Below, piece by piece: positions 1 to 11,252 of a DNA stretch of 64,000 nt; the stretch's first letter is position 1, and each line of letters starts with the position of its first letter. Under the pieces are notes generated by a model, which worked only from the letters and a program-made list of their open reading frames with translations, did not search any database and was not told where the DNA came from. The stretch comes from Amphibalanus amphitrite. Taxonomy: Eukaryota; Arthropoda; Thecostraca; Balanomorpha; Balanidae. Position numbers and translations under genes: made by a program. The stretch lies in the NCBI RefSeq assembly GCF_019059575.1, contig NW_024881586.1:1-64000 (forward strand), read 5' to 3'.

Positions 1-1179
1 TTATTTGATGGTCAGAGAGTGAACGTATTTGTTCCATCCAAAACTTTTCTTCTGGCGGCTTTTCTCGGGTGTTTCTTTTACATATTCAAGTTTCATTGGT
101 CGACAAAAACGCACCGATGCTGGTGTGGGATTTTGCCAGATGATTTTGTCCCCTGAGGCGATTTGAAGGGGCACCAGAGTAGTGGAGAGAAGCTGTGCCT
201 CTCGCTTTGTCGCGTCTTTCTGTTTGTACAAGCTCTGTCCACTAGTACCGTCGAAGCCCCACTTGCACTTCATGGTCACGCTCAACGGCATCTCACTTGC
301 AATCTGGTCGATGACGTCTGACTGATGTTTCATGATACGCTCTGCAGTGTGATTTAGGAGGGACTGTAATGGCACGACCGCTTTAAAATCTTCAACTGTG
401 ATTCCATCCGGATAGCACTCTTGTTTGGCTTCTCTTACTACGTTATATGGAGGGAAAATATCTGCATTTTGCCCCTTCGCCCGTGTGCGATCGGTCTGCC
501 AGGTATTCTTTGAGTGTTTGGCCTCTATGAAAACGTCAAGTGCCTGTTCAGATGTATACATTTGTGGGGCACTTGTGGGCTTCTTCAACATGTTCCTTAC
601 TTTGGTGGGCCGGTCTGGTGATTCAGTGATGTACTTCAGGACGTACGCGAGGTCAGTATTACCGTCTGAACTGGCCCTCGAACGAGCGGCATCTAGCAGC
701 TCGTCCGAGCTGCGCCCCCTCAAACTGGACAGCCGAGCACGCTTGCTACTTGGAGCCAGAGTTTCGTAGTCTCGTGACGGGCGACCTGGCCCCCTGCTTG
801 TTGATGGCTCATCTTTGCCTGGCTCGGACTGCACAGGCAGGGGGAACGCTCCGTCCAGCCAACGCCCATGCCTCTGCAAGAAGATGCTCAACACCCTGCA
901 GCTAGCGCCCCAACGACGCCTCAAAACTTTCAAAAATGACACTACCGAGAGGCGGCATTTTTCTTGTTTCACTGCGCAGAAGTCCGCGTTCGTTGCTAAT
1001 TCAATAAACCCTACTATATTCTCGGGTTTTACCTTTGTGATTCCACCGTTCCTTTGCGCAAATTCAAAAAGCTGACGCCGCGAAAGCATGTCTGCCTTCC
1101 TCAAACTTGCGCTGCACTCTATCAGCCTTTGCGATATAAACAAACCAAGCCAAACCTTTCCATCACAATAATGGAACAA
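1..1179 (-). CDS. RAG1/Transib-like transposase fragment
   Basis: Open frame of 392 codons ending in TAA at the window edge. The real start is probably the Met at residue 31 (MLSRRQLFEF). The N-terminal part (30-110) is mixed; 120-165 is a Ser/Pro/Arg-rich linker; 200-390 looks like a folded domain. The block KWGFDGTSGQSLYKQ, with Asp310, followed by an LVPLQ stretch and WQNPTPASVRFCRP, resembles the region around the first catalytic Asp of RAG1-core/Transib DDE transposases. That assignment comes from memory of the family and is not a search result. The frame stops about 80 residues after this Asp, before the later Asp and Glu of the catalytic triad. The copy is therefore truncated, or the rest lies in another exon or frame to the left of the window. 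It could also be a domesticated gene. Confidence 0.5.
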   Translation of the reverse strand: MFHYCDGKVWLGLFISQRLIECSASLRKADMLSRRQLFEFAQRNGGITKVKPENIVGFIELATNADFCAVKQEKCRLSVVSFLKVLRRRWGASCRVLSIFLQRHGRWLDGAFPLPVQSEPGKDEPSTSRGPGRPSRDYETLAPSSKRARLSSLRGRSSDELLDAARSRASSDGNTDLAYVLKYITESPDRPTKVRNMLKKPTSAPQMYTSEQALDVFIEAKHSKNTWQTDRTRAKGQNADIFPPYNVVREAKQECYPDGITVEDFKAVVPLQSLLNHTAERIMKHQSDVIDQIASEMPLSVTMKCKWGFDGTSGQSLYKQKDATKREAQLLSTTLVPLQIASGDKIIWQNPTPASVRFCRPMKLEYVKETPEKSRQKKSFGWNKYVHSLTIK

Positions 1180-1580
1180 ATCGCACCAAATTTGAAACCA
1201 ATATGCCTCGAAATATTGCTAAATTTTGCAGTATTTAATCATATTTGTATTATTCGATTTCAAATGCAGCTTAATGAATAAATACAAAATGCAAATACTT
1301 CAAATCCCAAGTTAACTTTCACCAATGCGATCCGTCTTGTTACGTTATTGCTGGATGTTCCCACCCTGCTGCTCCGGTCACGGCCTCGGTCCCGGTACGG
1401 TCTAGGTCAAATTCACCTGGGTCAAGGTCACGCAACAACAGCTGTTATACCTACGGTTTTGGTTGAAAACGACAGATTAATTTTTGATCGTTCACCATTC
1501 CTTTGCATCCGCTACGATTTTGTTGGCCTGGCTATCCATTCTGCGTCAAATTTTATCCTTTATTTCCACGGCTAACTCTA
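1180..1580. other. No gene seen; AT-rich flank
   Basis: AT-rich sequence beside the transposase fragment. I see no convincing exon, RNA gene or element end here. Confidence 0.4.
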
Positions 1581-2290
1581 CGTTAACTGGACTCAACGCT
1601 AACTGGGCAGCTAACTGGACTCAACGCTAACTGGACAGCTAACTGGACTCATTTTAGTCAGACTCAGAGTCGAGTCAAATTTAACTCATGACCCATGAGT
1701 CGAGCAGAAGCCTGATAGGGTCGCCGCACTTCAGACGTAGTGGTAGGCTGGGTTGTGCTCGACTCATTTTTTTGGGCTGACTCGACTCTGACTTATGTGA
1801 AATCCTAGGTGACTTAACTCTGACTCGACTCACCACTGAAATTTTATTGATTGACTCAGCTCTGACTCAACTCAAGTTACAAATTTATTAGCCTAACTCA
1901 ACTCTGATTCAACTCATTTGAGTCAAAATGAGTCAGAGTTGAGTCAAATATGACTCATGACTCATGAAAATTTGCCTCATTTTACCAAAAGTTGTTGAAC
2001 GGGGGGGGGAGGGGGGCAGTGTGGTCGAATATAGCTCTGAACATGTGTTCTGTCCACGTAACGCTACAGGTAAAGGTGAAATGTTAATGTTTTCTCATCA
2101 GCAAAATCAGTGACTCAACTTTGACTCAAGCCGTATCTAGTTGACTCGACTCTGACTCAAATGATCATCAGTGTGACTCAATTCTGACTTGACTCACATT
2201 CTTGATTTTTACGGCTGACTCAACTCTGAATCGACTCATTTGAGTCAGAATCGAGTCAAATTTGACTCATGACTCATGAGTCAAGCACAA
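1580..2290. repeat. GACTC/GAGTC-rich degenerate repeat
   Basis: It starts with about three imperfect copies of a unit of roughly 37 bp containing GCTAACTGGACTCAAC (1580-1650). It continues as hundreds of bases of GACTCA, GACTCG and TGAGTCA words in both orientations, including palindromic ATGACTCATGAGTCA-type stretches. A G run lies at about 2000-2016. There is no coding potential. It is similar in kind, but not in sequence, to the GGAGTC block near 33 kb. Confidence 0.75.
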
Positions 2291-2419
2291 CCCTGGCTGG
2301 TAGGCTAGACTGCCGTATCAGCGAGCCTAAGGACCATTCAGTATAAAGAGGGTCGGAAGCAGTAGTGGGTCTAACCAGCTCGCCGACGAGCAGTCTAACA
2401 TAGCACTAAGTCTGAAGGG

Positions 2420-3230
2420 AGGTGTAGCTATCATTTGACCCGGCTAACCACAGCATGAGCCATGAATGCCTTCTGAGACTTTAACTTTTCAAAGTTGTAC
2501 AGATTTGCGAAAAAAGAGCGGATTTTTATCGATGAGATGTCGAAATTGGAGGTACCTGTTATTTTTGGAGTCGAACAAAGTTATTGCTAGGGAAGTCGAC
2601 CATTTTCTCCATTGCGCACGCATTGTGTCAAAACGGTGAAAGATATCGACTTCAAACCTTCGCCATCGTGTCCCATGGTCACTTTTATGTGCGTTTGGAT
2701 GGCATATCTGTAACTGGCGCGCTGAGAGTGCCGGAAGTCCGTAGGTTCAAGCCCAACTGCGGCGACGGGTAAAATAAAAATATCCAAAACAGATTGTATG
2801 TTGTGATTATCTACGTTTCTACGCTCCCTATAGGTGCCAATAATACTGCACTGCAGTTCCTCGCTGTGTTGTCCAGAATGAGCATTATTAAGCGACGGAC
2901 ACTTCTCAAAAATAGCGCCGGACGCTGAACCTCTTATGACGTCATAACTTCGCAACCTGACTTGACCCGGTCAAGTTTCGTTTATCAAACTATGACCAAT
3001 ACTTGCCTCAACATCTGTGGGAAGTTTTATTACGACCCATCAAACAATGTAGGTACCACCGGCAGAAAGCCTCCTCAGGCATTAGCACATACTTCGTGAA
3101 CATACGGCCGAAGGCTGTACCTACATACCTCTTATGACGTCATAATTCCATAACTTGACATGATCCGTTTAACTTTTTAACCAAATATGCGCAAAAGGTG
3201 CCCAAAAAGGTATCGCAAATTTCAGTGTGC
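2420..3230 (-). repeat. Interspersed repeat containing TATGACGTCATAA
   Basis: Contains two blocks reading CTCTTATGACGTCATAA followed by a CTTGAC-type run, plus a segment with AAGATATCGACTTCAAACC. Diverged reverse complements of the same blocks, in the same order, occur at about 12180-12840 inside the TTAA-type element. These two regions are old copies of one repeat family in opposite orientation. The palindrome TGACGTCA is a CRE-like octamer, but I see no evidence that it regulates anything here. Confidence 0.7.
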
Positions 3231-5520
3231 TGCACATCCCCGCTTTTGCACCATCGCGAGAACAAAGCCTCGTGTTGACCCTCCCCTGCCTGTTAGAGGA
3301 TATAGAACCCCTCATATTGAAGGCTATATTTCTAAAACTAGCAGGGAAAAGCATAAAAAATCGACTACGGTTGGAAAGTACAACACTAGGCTAATCTTAT
3401 TATGCCGTCAGAATTAGGTGCCCGAAATCACATGTTTGAAAAATATAATTCAAGGTATCCTGAGAATTTCCTCTAATATTTTTGAAACCTGCTGCAAGCT
3501 CACCATATATAGGATCAAACGAGTGATTCCAATGAAGTTGGTTATGAATACGATCACAACATGCCCCGGTAGAAGGTATTGTAAAGTTCAGAGCGCTGGG
3601 CATCCCCGTTTTTGCACTGTCGCGAAAATAAGGTTTCACATCGACCCTCCCCTGACTGTTGTAGGATATAGAACCCCTCATATTGAAGGCTATATTTCTT
3701 AAACTAGCAGGGAAAAGCAGAAAAATCGACTACCGTTGGAAAATACAACACTAGCCCAATCTTATTATGCCGTCATAATTAGGTGCCCGAAATCACATGT
3801 TTGAAAAAAATGTAACTCAATGTATCCTTAGTATTTCCTCTAATATTTTTGAACATGCTGCAAGCTCACTTTTATAGGGTCAAGTGAGTGATCCCAATGA
3901 ATTCGGTTATGAATACGATCACAACATGCCCCTGTAGAAGGTATTGTAAAGTTCAGCGCGCTGGGCATCCCCGTTTTTGCACTATCGCGAAAATAAGGCT
4001 TCGCATCGACCCTCCCCTGCCTGTTGTAGGATATAGAACCCCTCATATTGAAGGATATATTTCTTAAACTAGCAGGGAAAAGCATACAAAATCGACTACG
4101 GTTGGAAAGTGTAACACTAGCCCAATCTTTTTATACCGTCAAAATTAGGTGCCCGAAGTTACATTTTTATAAACGTATAATTTAATACATCTTTAATATT
4201 TCCTCTAATATTTTTGAAACCTGCTGCAAGCTTACTATATATAGGATCAAGTGAGTGATCCCAATGAATTCGGTTATGAATACGATCACAATATGCCCCT
4301 GTAGAAGGTATTGTAAAGTTCAGAGCGCTGGGCATCCCCGTTTTTGCACTGTCGCGAAAATAAGGTTTCGCATGGACCCTCCCCTGCCTGTTGTAGGATA
4401 TAGAAACCCTCATATTGAAGGCTATATTTCTTAAACTAGCAGGGAAAAGCAGAAAAAATCGACTACGGTTGGAAAGTACAACACTAGCCCAATCTTACTA
4501 TGCCGTCATAATTAGGTGCCCGAAATCACATGTTTGAAAGAAATGTAACTCAATGTATCCTTAGTATTTCCTCTAATATTTTTGAAAAATGCTGCAAGCT
4601 CACTTTTTATAGGATCAAGTGAGTGATCCCAATGAATTCGTTTATGAATACGATCACAACATGCCCCTGTAGAAGCTATTGTAAAGTTCAGCGCGCTGGG
4701 CAACCCCGTTTTTGCACTGTCGCGAAAATAAGGTTTCGCATCGACCCTCCCCTGCCTGTTGTAGGATATAGAACCCCTCATATTGAAGGCTATATTTCTT
4801 AAACTAGCAGGGAAAAGCAGAAGAAATCGACTACGGTTGGAAACTACAACACCAGCGCAATCTTATTATGCCGTCAGAATTAGGTGCACGAAATCACATG
4901 TTTGAAAAAAATATAATTCAATGTATCCTTAATATGTCCTCTGATATTTTTGAAACATGCTGCAAGCTTACTATATATAGGATCAAGTGAGTGATCCCAA
5001 TGAATTCGGTTATGAATACGATCACAATATGCCCCTGTAGAAACTATTGTAAAGTTCAGCGCGCTGCGCATCCCCGTTTTTGCACTATCGCGAAAATAAG
5101 GCTTCGCATCGACCCTCCCCTGCCTGTTGTAGGATATAGAACCTCTCATATTGAAGGCTATATTTCTTAAACTAGCAGGGAAAAGAATACAAAATCGACT
5201 ACGGTTGGAAAGTGCAACACTAGCCCAATCTTTTTATACCGTCAAAATTAGGTGCCCGAAGTTACATTTTTATAAACGTACAATTTAATACATCTTTAAT
5301 ATTTCCTCTAATATTTTTGAAACATGCTGCAAGCTGCAAGCTGCAAGCTTACTATATATAGGATCAAGTGAGTGATCCCAATGAATTTGGTTATGAATAC
5401 GATCACAATATGCCCCTGTAGAAGCTATTGTAAAGTTCAGCGCGATGCGCATCCCCGTTTTTGCACCATCGCGAATATAAGGCTTCGCATCGACCCTCCC
5501 CTGCCTATTGTAGGATATAT
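3220..5520. repeat. Tandem array of about 366-bp units, seven landmarks
   Basis: The landmark AGGATATA recurs at 3297, 3663, 4028, 4395, 4763, 5131 and 5512, spaced 366, 365, 367, 368, 368 and 381 bp. The last gap is longer because of an extra CTGCAAG triplication near 5330-5350. Each unit carries CATCCCCGTTTTTGCAC, CGAAAATAAGG and CCTCCCCTGCC words. A small antisense open frame recurs in each unit only because the unit repeats; its length varies and I do not treat it as a gene. A diverged partial unit lies downstream at 6600-6850. Confidence 0.9.
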
Positions 5521-6250
5521 AAATGAAGCAATTTGCAATTTTCAGGGCTCAAACGATAGAAAATTGAATTTTCTACAAGATGGCTATCTCGGATTTTCAA
5601 AATTTTGAGTTTTTGGGGTCCAAAATGTCAAACCAAATTTTGAGAAAAATTTGATTTTTTCAAAAATTTGAATTTTTCAAAAAAATGAGACAAGTTGTCC
5701 TCGGGCATCAAAGGAGGAATCAGCATGCAAAATTTCAAGTCCGTAGCTCAATATTTGGTTGCTATAGAGGGCGCAAAAAGTAACAAAATATCCAATTTTA
5801 TTTTTCAAACTCAAATTTTTGGTACTTATAGGGGTCGTAGAGCAAAACAAAAGACATTTTTGGAATCCTGAGATAAAACTGCATCAGATAGCATGTTTTG
5901 AATTCAAAATTTTGAATTTTGAAAATTTCGAATTTTTAACCCCTTTTTTCACTTTTTCACCATTTTGCGGGGGTCAAATCTCCAAATTCTTGCCACCATC
6001 GTGTTCTACGTCCAAAACTACCCCAAAAACATGTGTCACACGGTATTTAAATGTTATTTTGAAAATTCGACTTTGTGTGACCTTTGGTGACCTGACCTTG
6101 ACCTTGACCTGTGCTCCAATTCGCTTTAGACACAATGAGACTTTTCTTACATCTTTTGGGCACATGCCAAGAAATTTTGAGCTCGCTGCTGTCGGTAGTT
6201 CGGTCTCTGGGGCCCAAAATGAAAACCCCTATTTTTTACCTTTGACCTGA
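5520..6250. repeat. AT-rich repeat with TGACCTTGA words
   Basis: 5520-5960 is rich in TTTGAATTTT/CAAAATTT words without a stable frame. 6060-6275 contains closely spaced TGACCT and TGACCTTGAC words. It continues directly from the 366-bp array and probably belongs to the same composite element. Confidence 0.5.
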
Positions 6251-6269
6251 CCTTGACCTCAAGTTTGAC

Positions 6270-6602
6270 CTGAGAACCAATTTTAAGTACTCATCAGATG
6301 CGTCTTGTTTAGAGCTTTCGTTTGCCGCCTCGCCTGTCCCGCTGCGACTAACCGTTCTCGAGTTATGGGCTGGGGACGTCTGACGGCCCCCCCCCCCCCC
6401 CCAGCAAGTGGTGTTATGAAAATACCCCAGCAAATGCCGGGTTAAAACAAGTTTTAAATGCTAATCGAACACATCTTGTTGAGACCTTTCGATCGCTGCC
6501 ATGCGCATCTCGCTGCGACCATTTGTTCGCAAGTTATAGGCTAAGGACGTTCACTACCCCTCTCCCAACCAGATGGTATAAAAATACCCCAGCAAATGCC
6601 AG
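6270..6602. repeat. Two diverged tandem copies of a ~166-bp unit, plus C run
   Basis: AATACCCCAGCAAATGCC occurs at 6419 and 6585, each time preceded by related sequence (GCTGCGAC, GTTATGGGCT or GTTATAGGCT, GGACGT). The first copy holds a run of 16 C at 6387-6402; the second has CCCCTCTCCC at the same place. Confidence 0.7.
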
Positions 6603-6850
6603 TATAGCTCCTAAACTAGCAGCGAAAAGCAGAAAAAATCGACAACGGTTCGAAAGTACAACACTTGCCCAATCTTATTATGCCGTCAGAATTAGGTGCC
6701 AAAAATAACGTTTTTATATAAGTCTAATTGAATATAAGCTTATGTAGATGTCTGCAACATGTTGCAAACTCACTATTTAGAGTGCAATCAGATGAGTGAG
6801 CCCAATGAAATTGGTTATGAACATGATCACAATAACCGTGTGCATCATGT
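6600..6850. repeat. Diverged partial copy of the 366-bp unit
   Basis: CTAAACTAGCAG, AATCTTATTATGCCGTCAG and GAGTGAGCCCAATGAA match blocks of the upstream array in the same order with many differences. It appears to be an older unit separated from the array by 5520-6600. Confidence 0.7.
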
Positions 6851-7179
6851 GCAGTCGTTTATTTTCACCAATAAGATGTTCATTCATGAGAAAAGAGCAA
6901 TTCAAAATCTAGTCGAAATCGTTCAGATAGCCGCTTCATTCCCTAACCGTCAGTTAGACTGTGTTCGGAGCTGAATATTGGCCGTGACATCGGTCTCATA
7001 CTTATTCACGGCACGGCATCGTATCCTATGATCAATTTCGAGTCTGTGGGTATTAATTTTTTGCACCCTGAGCACGTTTCATTTTTCGGCATTTCTAGCG
7101 CTCCTGGCGGCCGGCCGGCCTACTGTGGGCCGCCCGCCGCCACACAGCATATGGCGGGCCCCAGCGGATAGAACGGTTC

Positions 7180-7450
7180 AATGTGGTCCCGCTGCCAGAC
7201 CGCGCACACCACCGACACACATACAGACGGTCGCATATAGCAGGGCGCCGCGAAAACCACAGACCAAAGAAGCAAGCACTATATCAGAGGGCTGAACACA
7301 CCACCGACACACATATAGACGGTCACATACGAGTACTCGTACATCAGAGAGCTGCACACACCGCAGACACTCATACATCAGAGGGCTGCGCAACCACAGA
7401 CCAAAGAAGTAAGCACTATATCACAGAGCCGAGTGACCACAGGCATACAT
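7180..7450. repeat. Imperfect direct repeats, CACACACCACCGACACAC type
   Basis: Units of about 100 bp share ACACACCACCGACACACAT, AGACGGTC and GACCAAAGAAG. They are partly scrambled and contain no credible reading frame. Confidence 0.6.
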
Positions 7451-7629
7451 AAAGGCCGTTTAATACGCCATGAGGCAGCACAGAAAACAGAATAGAGCAG
7501 AACAAAAGAGAACGGAATAGAGCACGGCAGAATGAAGTTGAACAACATAGAGACACATGGTTAGACACAGACCGCTCAAAATATCGCAGGACAGCGCGAC
7601 CAAAGTCACCGAACGCCTGTCTACCTACC

Positions 7630-7810
7630 CGTCAGTCTACCCAGTCAGTTTGTATGCCCGTCCGTCCGTCTGTCCCGTCTATAAGCGACGGGCAGAGGAC
7701 GCCCGTCCATCTGCCCGCCTGTCCATCGGTCAGCCTGTCAGTATATCAAGTACGTCCGTCTGTTCGTCTATCTGTCCGTCCGTCCGTCCGTCCGTCCGTT
7801 CATCCGTCAC
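7630..7810. repeat. GTCC/GTCT microsatellite
   Basis: Degenerate run of CCGTCCGTCCGT-type words. The purest part is at about 7775-7805. The frames crossing it are Pro/Ser/Val repeats and are not genes. Confidence 0.85.
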
Positions 7811-8872
7811 GGCCTCTCTGGGCCGGCAGCGTTTGAGCTGTTCCGTTCCGCTCCACATGCTACCTGACACGGAGGTGGACGGAGGCAGGAGCTGGGCAGA
7901 GGGGTCGTGAAGTCGCGGACAGGAACATTCCTAGGACATCCTCACAACAGTGTTGTAACTGTTAGGACAAAACAGTAAGGAAACATATCTGGACTGAGCG
8001 GTATCCACTGAGATAGAGCGTCCGCTTTCACTGCGCGAATGCGATCGCCATTCGAGCCATGTTGGATGACTGAGATTACCACATGTTTATAAGCAGTTTG
8101 ACGATGCTTTTAAAGCATGACGGCGCCAAAAACCACGGACAGCCAGCCGGCAGCTCCCAGTTCCATCTAAAGCACCGGTTGTGTACAACGTGAGGGCCAT
8201 AGTGATGACCCACCCCGGGGTGCAGATTTGGACGGTCACTGCACCCGCCCCATGCAGTAGCAGGGCCGTATAAATGAACGGTTCGTTGGTGACCTGATCA
8301 AGGGCGAGACGCCGGCCACCAGTTCCATCCCCAACAGCAGGGATGCTCTATAAACGAACGGTAGCCGCATTGTTGACCGTTGCGGGGGCGGTAGCAGCTG
8401 CCGTCCGGCCGGCCGTGCCACCGGCTGTTACTGACTGTTGGCGCGGTGAAACGCGTCCCGGACCGGGAACGCCGGCTGGTGCCTGAAGCACGCCAATCTG
8501 TCGACGGGTGTCCATGAAACAGCTGGCTTTGGAGCGAGCGAGGCTGACCAGGCACACACCTGTAGTTTCATACCGGCTCTCCTGGGCCAGAAACCCTTAT
8601 GTAGGACAATTTTCAGAATCTCAATGCCCTAATATCTGGTGACTAGATACTTGTCTCAATTTATAAGATAGGTTCAACAGACGGAGTGATTGTGTTGCTA
8701 GACCACAGTCCCCTGAAAGGCCACATCGCTCCAAGCATCCCAAAAGCCCTCAGTCTACACTGACAGATGGGTGACAATCCCGACAGTCCCCTGCAGTCGG
8801 TTGACACGGGTCACGGGCCAGTCGGTAGACCTGCAGTCTCGAGATAAACCCGGGCCACGGGCCTGTCGGGTG
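7811..8872. other. No gene seen
   Basis: GC-rich mixed sequence. Several short frames overlap on both strands, but none has a recognisable domain or splice context. Confidence 0.4.
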
Positions 8873-8880
8873 CCCTTCAA

Positions 8881-11243
8881 TAGGGTTGTTCAAAAAACCG
8901 AATTTTGGAAAAGTATACGGGCTCATGGCTCGTGTGGTGAGGTATTCTTTTCTGAGTCCAACGATGCCCTTTTTTCCGAAAAAAATTAACTGCTTCATGC
9001 TCCCCAAACGGCTTGAAGAGGACCATGTCACGCCCGGCGACCGGCCGGTGTCAATAAGGGCGAGAATTCCCCGCCGCGCGCGGGCGGAGGCGCCTTATCG
9101 GCACCGCGCGCCACGACATCTACCGGGCGGCCGGCCGGGCGGTGGTGGGAGGGAATGAATGCGTGGTCTTCTTTCACATGATAGGGGTGCGCTAGCCATG
9201 TATTGTGGGAGCGGAAAGCTTCAGTGCAACATCGTTGCCTCTGCTGCGGTGTTCTGTGTCGATGGTTCAGAAAATAGGCCAAACAGAACTAAGAAAAGAC
9301 TATGCATAACGCCCGTGACACAGGGCGCAGCTGCCACTCAATGAACCATATCGCTTTGTTCATTAGTCAAGAAGAGAACTCTGAGCAACAGCACAGCTGT
9401 TTGCACTGCTGTTGACAACTTACATTGCTTTTAGACATGACGGTGGCTTGCAGCCCACATATGCTGTTGCCAACTGTATGCGAGAATTTGAAGTTTACTA
9501 AGAACAGCAGGAGCTGGCAAGGTGCAAGGACAGAATATGGAGACCCCGACATCGACGTTAAGTTTAACTTACATTTGCAGTTAAAAAAAAAAAGGATGAC
9601 ATGCCCGGGAATGATGCGGTGGCCATTCTGATTTATGACGAAGTTGGGCGTGAGTAGAGATAATAACGGGAGTACACATACAAGTCAAGCGCCCCTCAAT
9701 CCAACCTTTCGGGCAGCAGCGGCACCAGCCACCCGGCCGTGTCCACCGATGTCGTTCAAGATCCGAATCCAGAGTCGGCATAGAGCACGGCTCTGCCCTG
9801 ACGTGACATATATCCCCGGCGTGTCACGACGGACAGACCAGTACCTCGCCTGTATAAATACAACAATGTATACAGTACCTATACCTTACCTATTTCCAAG
9901 GCTCGTTTTGACTTTTGAGGCGAGAACTAGAAGCGATCAGCGTCCAGTTCAACTTCGACGAAGACTCGTATTCAGACCCGGCAAAGAGAGCACGGCTCAG
10001 CCCTGTTTCCGCGGCTTCTAATGGCCACATCGATACGAGACATCTCCAATCGTCTGTTCTACCTACTACAAAACCAGATTGCTGTGTTGCGATTAGCACG
10101 ATACATTTATTGCGTAGATATCTGTTAAATGCGTAATAAAGTAAACATTGCCATCGTCATTCGCCAAACGGGCGAGGTCATGCATAAGTCTGTCCGTCAT
10201 GACACGCCGGGGATATGTCTCATGTCTCAGGGCGGAGCCGCGCTCTATGCCGGCTCTGGATTCAGGTCTTGAACGACACCGGTGGGCACGGCCGGGCTGC
10301 CGGTGCCGCTGCTGGATTGAGCGACACAATTGATTTATATGTGTACTCCCGCTATTGTCTCTACTCACTTCTCACTTCGTCACTGTCAGGGCGGCCACCC
10401 TGTCATTCCCGGACATGTTATCTTTTCTTTCGAAATGCTAATATAAGTAACACAAACGTCAATCCTGTTGCTTCAGCATTTCACTTCAACGAAACTGCAT
10501 GACATAAGTGACGCCGATGCTGGTCAGAGCCATGCCCCAAAACTTGGGCCAGGCAATGACTGTGCGAGGTCTCCATATTCTGTGCTTGAGCCCCATGCCA
10601 GCTCCTCCTATATCCTTCATAAATTTTCGCATACAGTTGCGCAGCAGCATACCTATTTGGGCTGCGAGGCACCGTCCAAATGCAATGTATGTTGTCAACA
10701 GCAGTGCAAAGAGCTGTTTTATTGCTCCGAGTTTGCAGCTTGATGAATGAACAAAGCGATATGGTACGCTAAGGAGGCAGCTGTATTCTGTAAACGGAAT
10801 GTTTTGAGTAAATTACCCGAATTGTATTGAGTCTTTTATTAGTTCTGTTTGGCTTATTTTTAACAATCGACACAGAACACCGCAGCAGAGGCACCGAGAT
10901 GCTGCACTGAAACTTTCCGCTCCCACAATGCACCCATATCATGTGAAAGAAGGCCACGCATTCATTCCCTCCCACCACCGCCCGGCCGGCCGCCCGGTAG
11001 ATGTCGTGGCGCGCGGTGCCGATAAGGCGCCTCCACCCGCGCGCGGCGGGGAATTCTCGCCCTTATTGACACCGGCCGGTCGCCGGGCGTGACATGGTCC
11101 TCTTCAAGCCGTTTGGGGAGCATGAAGCAGTTAATTTTTTTTTTCGGAAAAAAGGGCATCATTGGACTCAGAAAAGAATACCTCACCACACGAGCCATGA
11201 GCCCGTATACTTTTCCAAAATTCGGTTTTTTTGAACAACCCTA
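8881..11243. mobile_element. Palindromic (foldback) non-autonomous hAT-type element
   Basis: The two ends are inverted copies beginning TAGGGTTGTTCAAAAAA. The element is flanked by CCCTTCAA at 8873-8880 and 11244-11251, an 8-bp target duplication. TAGGG ends and an 8-bp duplication are typical of the hAT superfamily. A 9-bp reading, CCCTTCAAT, is also possible if the first T belongs to the target; that would allow a Mutator-like element. The outer ~300 bp of each arm are almost identical. The inner arms (to about 9850 and from about 10180) still pair, for example GGCGTGTCACGACGGACAG at 9819 against CTGTCCGTCATGACACGCC at 10190, but they have diverged. The centre is near 10060. No transposase is encoded. 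Confidence 0.85.
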
Positions 11244-11252
11244 CCCTTCAAT

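Noticed and set aside
3400..5608. Recurring ~80-90-residue antisense frames in the 366-bp array
   Set aside because: They recur only because the DNA unit recurs, are interrupted in some units, and start and stop at different points.
7183..7910. Small plus-strand frames rich in Pro/Ser/His
   Set aside because: They arise from the ACACACCACCGACAC and GTCC repeats.
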